Shown: positions 59,068 to 64,000 of the stretch, piece after piece
Position numbering within the stretch: the first letter of the stretch is position 1
How the letters are laid out: every line of letters starts with the position of its first letter
DNA from: JAWLHU01 sp049325315
Lineage (GTDB): Bacteria > Bacillota > Sulfobacillia > Symbiobacteriales > Symbiobacteriaceae
Length of the DNA: 64,000 nt
NCBI GenBank assembly: GCA_049325315.1
Contig: JBMONB010000009.1
Location: 68,661-132,660 of the forward strand
Direction: 5' to 3'
Notes under the pieces: model-generated
The model's database searches: none
The model's input: the letters and a program-made list of their open reading frames with translations, nothing else
Told to the model about the DNA's origin: nothing
Translations under genes and position numbers: made by a program

Positions 59068-60225
59068 CTATGCCGTTACCACCTGTCTGCTCAAGAAGCG
59101 GCAGATGCGCTCTAAGCCTTCCCGCAGGTTGGCCTCGCTGTTGGCCAGGGAGATGCGCACCAGCCCCACGCCATTCCGTCCAAACGCCTCGCCCGGCGCC
59201 ACGGCCACCCGCTCCTCCTGCAGAATCCGCTTCGCCACCGCCACCGAATCACTGCCGGCAGCTGAGACGTCGACCATGATATAGAACGCCCCCTGCGGCG
59301 TATAGCGATAGAGCCCATGCTCCCGCAAGATCGAGACCGCCAGGTCGCGGCGGGTCTGATAGGCCTGGCGCATCTCCGCCACACAGTCCTGCGAACCTGT
59401 CAGCGCCGCCACCGCCGCCTTCTGGGCAAGACCGTTGGTGCAGGAGAAGAGCGGCTCCTGCAGCTTCACGATCACGGCGGCGACCTCGGGCGGCGAAACG
59501 CTGTAGCCCAGGCGCCAGCCGGTCATGGCGTAGGCCTTAGAGAGGCCCGAGATGGTGATCGTCCGCTCCGGGGCAAACCGGCCGGGGCTGACATGGGGAG
59601 CATCGAAGACGATCTGCTCGTAGATCTCATCGGAGATCAGCCAGAGGTCATGGCGACGGCAGAAGGCGGCGAGTTCTGCCACAAGGGGCTCGGGAAAGAC
59701 CGCCCCGGTCGGGTTTCCGGGCGAGTTGATCAACAGCGCCTTGGTGCGGGGCGTCACCAGCCGCTCCAGCTCGGTCAGATCGGGGAGAAAGCCGTTCTCG
59801 CGGGCCAGGGTGTAGTGAACCGGCACGCCGTGCATGAGGGAGAGGTTCATCTCGCCATTCGGCCAGGAGAGGCCCGGGACCAGCACCTCGTCGCCCGGGT
59901 CGATGAGCGCCATCATGACGCTGGCGATTCCGGCCACGGCGCCAGGGTGCACGCAGACCTGGGCGGGGGTGACCTCCATGCCGTTGTACCAGGCCATCTT
60001 CGCCGCGACCGCCTGCCGCAGATCGCCGATGCCCGCGTTGGGCGTGTACTTGTGAAACCCGGTTCGCCCGGCCTCCATCGCCGCCTCTACGATATGGGCG
60101 GGCGTGGTGAAGTTGGGTTCGCCCACCTCCAGGTGGATGCAGTCACCCACCTGCCATGCAAGGTCCATTATGACCCGGATTCCCTGGGGCGGTAGCTGTG
60201 TCGCAACATGAGCCAGCGGCTTCAT
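59068..60225 (-). CDS. Class I/II aminotransferase (aspartate aminotransferase-like)
   Basis: The 385-residue PLP enzyme has YTPNAGIGDLRQAVAAKM, INSPGNPTGAVFPEPLV with the Asn-Pro motif, ISDEIYEQIVFD, the cofactor lysine in TISGLSKAYAMTGWRLGY and a C-terminal LVRISLANSEANLREGLERI. ATG 60225 is preceded by GGGGGAACGAG, and an in-frame GTG lies six codons earlier. It belongs to the PatA/AspC-like Iγ type; alanine, aspartate or aromatic amino acids are possible donors. It is not part of the amino-sugar operon. Confidence 0.93.
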   Translation of the reverse strand: MKPLAHVATQLPPQGIRVIMDLAWQVGDCIHLEVGEPNFTTPAHIVEAAMEAGRTGFHKYTPNAGIGDLRQAVAAKMAWYNGMEVTPAQVCVHPGAVAGIASVMMALIDPGDEVLVPGLSWPNGEMNLSLMHGVPVHYTLARENGFLPDLTELERLVTPRTKALLINSPGNPTGAVFPEPLVAELAAFCRRHDLWLISDEIYEQIVFDAPHVSPGRFAPERTITISGLSKAYAMTGWRLGYSVSPPEVAAVIVKLQEPLFSCTNGLAQKAAVAALTGSQDCVAEMRQAYQTRRDLAVSILREHGLYRYTPQGAFYIMVDVSAAGSDSVAVAKRILQEERVAVAPGEAFGRNGVGLVRISLANSEANLREGLERICRFLSRQVVTA

Positions 60226-60410
60226 CTCGTTCCCCCGTTTCACTCGACGCTCCTGAAGGGGACTTTTGCGCTACAGTTGGGAATTCCTTCTGAAGTCTCG
60301 GATCAAAGGAACTTTCATACCGATGCAGAAGCACCCTTCGCCACCAGAGCCCCCGCCCCGGGCGGGAGGCCGCCCAGCCCCGCCCCATGTAGCCACTTCC
60401 GCCATAGAGA

Positions 60411-60460
60411 AAAGACCGCAGGTTGGAGGGCCCCGTGAGGCCCACGACCCTGCGGTCTTT
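60411..60460 (-). terminator. Terminator of groESL
   Basis: AAAGACCGCAGG and CCTGCGGTCTTT are exact complements. An inner GGGCC/GGCCC stem makes a two-step hairpin. On the minus strand it ends CGGTCTTTTCTCT and lies 62 bp past the groEL stop. Confidence 0.8.
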
Positions 60461-60522
60461 CCTGTAGTGTGTGCCGCCGCAACCGGCGGGCACGTCAATC
60501 TATTTCAACGAGGCCCCGGCGC

Positions 60523-62145
<1,623 letters not shown>

Positions 62146-62151
62146 CTTCTC

Positions 62152-62460
62152 TTACCCCTCCACAACTGCCAGGATATCCCGTTCCGTGATCAGAAGCAGC
62201 TCTTCTCCATCCACCTTCAGCTCAGTGCCGGCGTACTTGGAGAACAGAATCGTGTCGCCTTCTTTCAACTCCAGCGCTTGGCGCTGGCCGTTTTCCAGCA
62301 GGCGACCCGGCCCCACCGCCAGAACCTTGGCCAGCTGCGGCTTCTCCTTGGCGGTGTCCGGCAGAACGATGCCACCCTTGGTGCGCTCCTCCCGTTCCAC
62401 CGGTCGGACCAGAACCCGGTCAGCCAACGGCTTAATGTTGGATGTTGCGACGGTTACCAT
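62152..62460 (-). CDS. groES: Co-chaperonin GroES (10 kDa)
   Basis: The 102-residue protein contains IKPLADRVLVRPVEREERTK, the mobile loop GGIVLPDTAKEKPQ and the C-terminal EGDTILFSKYAGTELKVDGE. ATG 62460 has AAGGAGGG 11 nt upstream; a longer open frame runs through the CIRCE element and cannot be coding. The seven or so residues before IKPLADR are a slightly long N-terminus for the family. Confidence 0.97.
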   Translation of the reverse strand: MVTVATSNIKPLADRVLVRPVEREERTKGGIVLPDTAKEKPQLAKVLAVGPGRLLENGQRQALELKEGDTILFSKYAGTELKVDGEELLLITERDILAVVEG

Positions 62461-62488
62461 CCTTCTGCTTCCCTCCTTGTGGATTCTC

Positions 62489-62517
62489 GTTAGCACTCGT
62501 CGCACGTGAGTGCTAAC
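62489..62517. promoter_or_regulatory. CIRCE element (HrcA operator)
   Basis: TTAGCACTC, nine bases, GAGTGCTAA (62490-62516) is the perfect consensus, extended by one G-C pair each side. It lies between promoter and groES, so HrcA should repress the operon at normal temperature. Confidence 0.98.
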
Positions 62518-62526
62518 AGCAAGAAC

Positions 62527-62556
62527 AAGATAAAACACCCAAACCTGGTTGCGCAA
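62527..62556 (-). promoter_or_regulatory. Sigma-A promoter of groESL
   Basis: On the minus strand, TTGCGC (62556-62551) and TATCTT (62532-62527) are 18 nt apart, immediately upstream of CIRCE. Confidence 0.75.
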
Positions 62557-62631
62557 GGGCGGTGGTGGGCGGCTATTGGCAAGGAGGCAGAACCAGGGGC
62601 GATCTCCTTCGCCTATCTCCCCAGTTCTCGC

Positions 62632-62820
62632 TCAGGTTCGCTCCCAGGCGTGAAACTGCGGGTTTCGTGTGGCTACACGGACCAGTCCCGCCCGTGACAG
62701 CCCCTCATAGAAGGTGACCCGGCTCCAGTCCACCGTCGGGTAGATTGCCTTCAGCAGTTCGATCACACAGTCGGGCACGTCGAGCTTCTTCGGAAAGAAC
62801 CGGTGCCAGACACGACCGAT
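62632..62820 (-). pseudogene. Coding remnant of unknown family
   Basis: A 62-codon minus-strand frame between two stops has strongly protein-like content: GRVWHRFFPKKLDVPDCVIE and LLKAIYPTVDWSRVTFYEGL. It has no start codon or ribosome-binding site in a credible place and ends in ATRNPQFHAWERT. The YPTVDWSRVTFYEG-type segment reminds me of surface or lysozyme-like hypothetical proteins, but I cannot name the family. It is probably a gene fragment left after a rearrangement. Confidence 0.4.
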
Positions 62821-62908
62821 TCACCTGGCCGGCCCAACAAGGAGGAGCACCCCCCTATGGATAACCAATAGGGGAAGAGATCCTTGTGTGGGGGGAGGAG
62901 CAGTGCTC
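62821..62908 (+). promoter_or_regulatory. Leader of the glycosyltransferase-like gene
   Basis: AAGGAGGAG precedes a four-codon frame (ATG 62858, then GAT AAC CAA TAG). That frame lies within CCCCTAT...ATAGGGG, a 7-bp inverted repeat. It may be a minimal leader peptide or chance. Nothing else is visible. Confidence 0.25.
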
Positions 62909-63838
62909 ATGTTGCATGTCATCTACGACCCCAAGGAGCCGACCGCCTGGTATCCCAACTTCTTGAGCGGCTTCCGGGCCGCCCTCGACCGGGCCGGCGT
63001 TCCCTACCGGTTTGAGACCCGCATGCCCGAGCGGGCCGAGGGCCCGGTCTTCTTCACCCGCTACACCGTGCAGAAGCAGCTGCTGGAAGCGGTACACCCG
63101 CCTGAGCAGGTGATCATTCATGAGCACGACTTCTGGAACCCGTTCACCAACGCCTACGACCCCGACGACCGCTGGATTTACGCCCACCCGTCACTCCGGA
63201 CGATCCTGGTCACCAACCCGTCCATGATCCCCTGGGGCGAGCGCGACCTCCCCCGTGGCTCCAAGGTCGAGGTGGTGGCCGCCGGCTTCCCGTACGATCA
63301 CACCCTGATCAACCAGGTGATCGCCGAGGTAAAGCCCGGTCCGGAGCGGGAGCGGCTGATCGTCTTCCCGGGGCGGCTGAACGAGTTCTACCAGCCCTAT
63401 CTCTCCGTGCGGATGGCCTTTGAGCTGATGGATCTAGGCTACAAGGTCTTCATCGCCTCACCCATCGACCCGCTCTCCTACTACCCGGTCGCGCTCTGGC
63501 AGGAGATGGGGATCCAGGTGGGCCGGCTGCCCCAGGCCGACTACTACCGGCTTCTGGCCCGGGCAGAGGCGGCGATCTCCACCACCACCGGCGGCAGCCT
63601 CACCCTGGCGCTCTATGAGGCGCACCTGCTGGGCGCCACCCCGATCGCCCCGCACGGGCGGCCGGAACTGCCGCCCTGGACCGAGGTCTACCACCCCCGC
63701 TACGATCTGCTCAACCCCCGTCAGGCGATCGAGATGGTCCAGCAGAGGGTGAAGGTTTCGGTGGAGCCGCAGTGGTTCAGCCAGCAGTTCTACGTAGAGC
63801 AGCTGCTGGCGGCCATCGACCGGGCTGCGCACCGGTAA
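62909..63838 (+). CDS. Glycosyltransferase-like protein (GT-B fold)
   Basis: The 309-residue protein starts at ATG 62909; GTG 62903 is equally placed behind GGAGGAG. The first half is alpha/beta with HVIYDPKEPTAWYPNFLSGF. The second half has LIVFPGRLNEFYQPYLSVRM and the donor-site pattern DYYRLLARAEAAISTTTGGS with LALYEAHLLGATPIAP, as in GT-B glycosyltransferases of the GT4 kind. A canonical catalytic Glu pair is not obvious. No operon partner is present. The sugar donor and acceptor are unknown. Confidence 0.7.
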   Translation: MLHVIYDPKEPTAWYPNFLSGFRAALDRAGVPYRFETRMPERAEGPVFFTRYTVQKQLLEAVHPPEQVIIHEHDFWNPFTNAYDPDDRWIYAHPSLRTILVTNPSMIPWGERDLPRGSKVEVVAAGFPYDHTLINQVIAEVKPGPERERLIVFPGRLNEFYQPYLSVRMAFELMDLGYKVFIASPIDPLSYYPVALWQEMGIQVGRLPQADYYRLLARAEAAISTTTGGSLTLALYEAHLLGATPIAPHGRPELPPWTEVYHPRYDLLNPRQAIEMVQQRVKVSVEPQWFSQQFYVEQLLAAIDRAAHR

Positions 63839-63873
63839 GGCGAGCGACGCGAAAGCCCCCGGCAAACCCATTG

Positions 63874-64000
63874 TGAACTGAGCCCCTCTTTGTGGACACC
63901 TTAAATAGTCCGCATTCTATCCAGCCAAAAGGTGGCTCCTGTATTCCACAGGGGCCATCTTTTTTCTTTCCCATTGGTAGCGGTGGTGGTTGTAGTCGTA
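63874..64000 (-). mobile_element. End of an IS3-family insertion sequence (continues beyond the window)
   Basis: The transposase C-terminus is followed by TGTGGACACCTTAAATAGTC-type sequence on the plus strand, and the element probably ends at TGAACTGAGCCCC (63874), typical of IS150-group termini. No target duplication can be checked, because the other end lies outside the window. Confidence 0.65.
63917..64000 (-). CDS. IS3-family transposase (OrfB), C-terminal end only
   Basis: The 27 visible residues include YDYNHHRYQWERKKMAPVEY and RSHLLAG before TAG. The pattern Y-x-x-x-R-x-x-x-x-x-x-x-M/L-x-P-V-E-Y-R is the conserved end of IS3/IS150 integrase-type transposases. The catalytic DDE residues lie outside the window, so activity cannot be judged. 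Confidence 0.8.
   Translation of the reverse strand, partial: YDYNHHRYQWERKKMAPVEYRSHLLAG

Noticed and set aside
60226..60410. Riboswitch upstream of the class I/II aminotransferase
   Set aside because: I compared the leader with SAM, lysine and T-box consensus elements and found no match. It only shows GC-rich short repeats and the groESL terminator.

Overview
The window reads as chromosomal DNA of a high-GC, spore-forming Firmicute. Gene content and order (dnaG-rpoD, ppsR-type regulator-ppdK, a T-box-controlled glyQS pair, recO, CotF-like coat proteins, CIRCE-controlled groESL, a SipW/TasA-type operon, a c-di-AMP-type riboswitch) point to a Symbiobacterium-like organism. That taxonomic call is inference from gene content; no 16S gene lies in the window. 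Many genes start with GTG or TTG, and long antisense open frames are common, as expected at this GC content.

Bases 1-32,000 are mostly housekeeping. In order they hold: the end of a sugar-epimerase gene under a GntR regulator; tRNA-Asn and tRNA-Ile2; the glyoxylate-shunt operon aceB-aceA; a GNAT gene; dnaG-rpoD; a cassette of three tail-collar paralogues plus a GNAT gene; the PPDK regulator and ppdK; a DUF1189 membrane protein; a decayed lipoprotein/hydrolase locus; glyQS behind a T-box; a DUF2157/GDYXXLXY pair; coat proteins; recO; an NnrS-like membrane protein; a diguanylate cyclase; deoC; a double GNAT; and a four-gene operon shaped like tapA-sipW-tasA.

Bases 32,500-41,650 are accessory. 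An intact secreted CAP-domain gene follows a c-di-AMP-type riboswitch. A 5'-truncated copy of the same gene lies 7.8 kb downstream. Between the copies are a DnaA-box cluster, a decayed ECF sigma gene, an IS256-family relic, and a minus-strand operon: GerE-like regulator, 5'-truncated ABC exporter, redoxin, small membrane protein, and an ABC transporter whose large permease carries an M1-peptidase-like domain without the zinc motif. It resembles the export and immunity half of a peptide natural-product locus that lacks a visible precursor.

Bases 41,700-48,500 carry a small membrane protein, an aldo/keto reductase whose ribosome-binding site is buried in an 18-bp perfect hairpin, a methyltransferase, two tandem MFS transporters, and an SDR gene behind a LacI regulator. 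Bases 48,932-59,015 form one long operon controlled by two LacI palindromes: sugar ABC importer, NagA-like deacetylase, NagB-like deaminase, DegT aminotransferase, Gfo/Idh dehydrogenase, neutral-ceramidase-like protein and AGE-family epimerase. This is the best candidate for an undescribed pathway, probably uptake and breakdown of an unusual N-acylated amino sugar or aminocyclitol. The window closes with a class I/II aminotransferase, groESL, a glycosyltransferase-like gene and the end of an IS3-family element.
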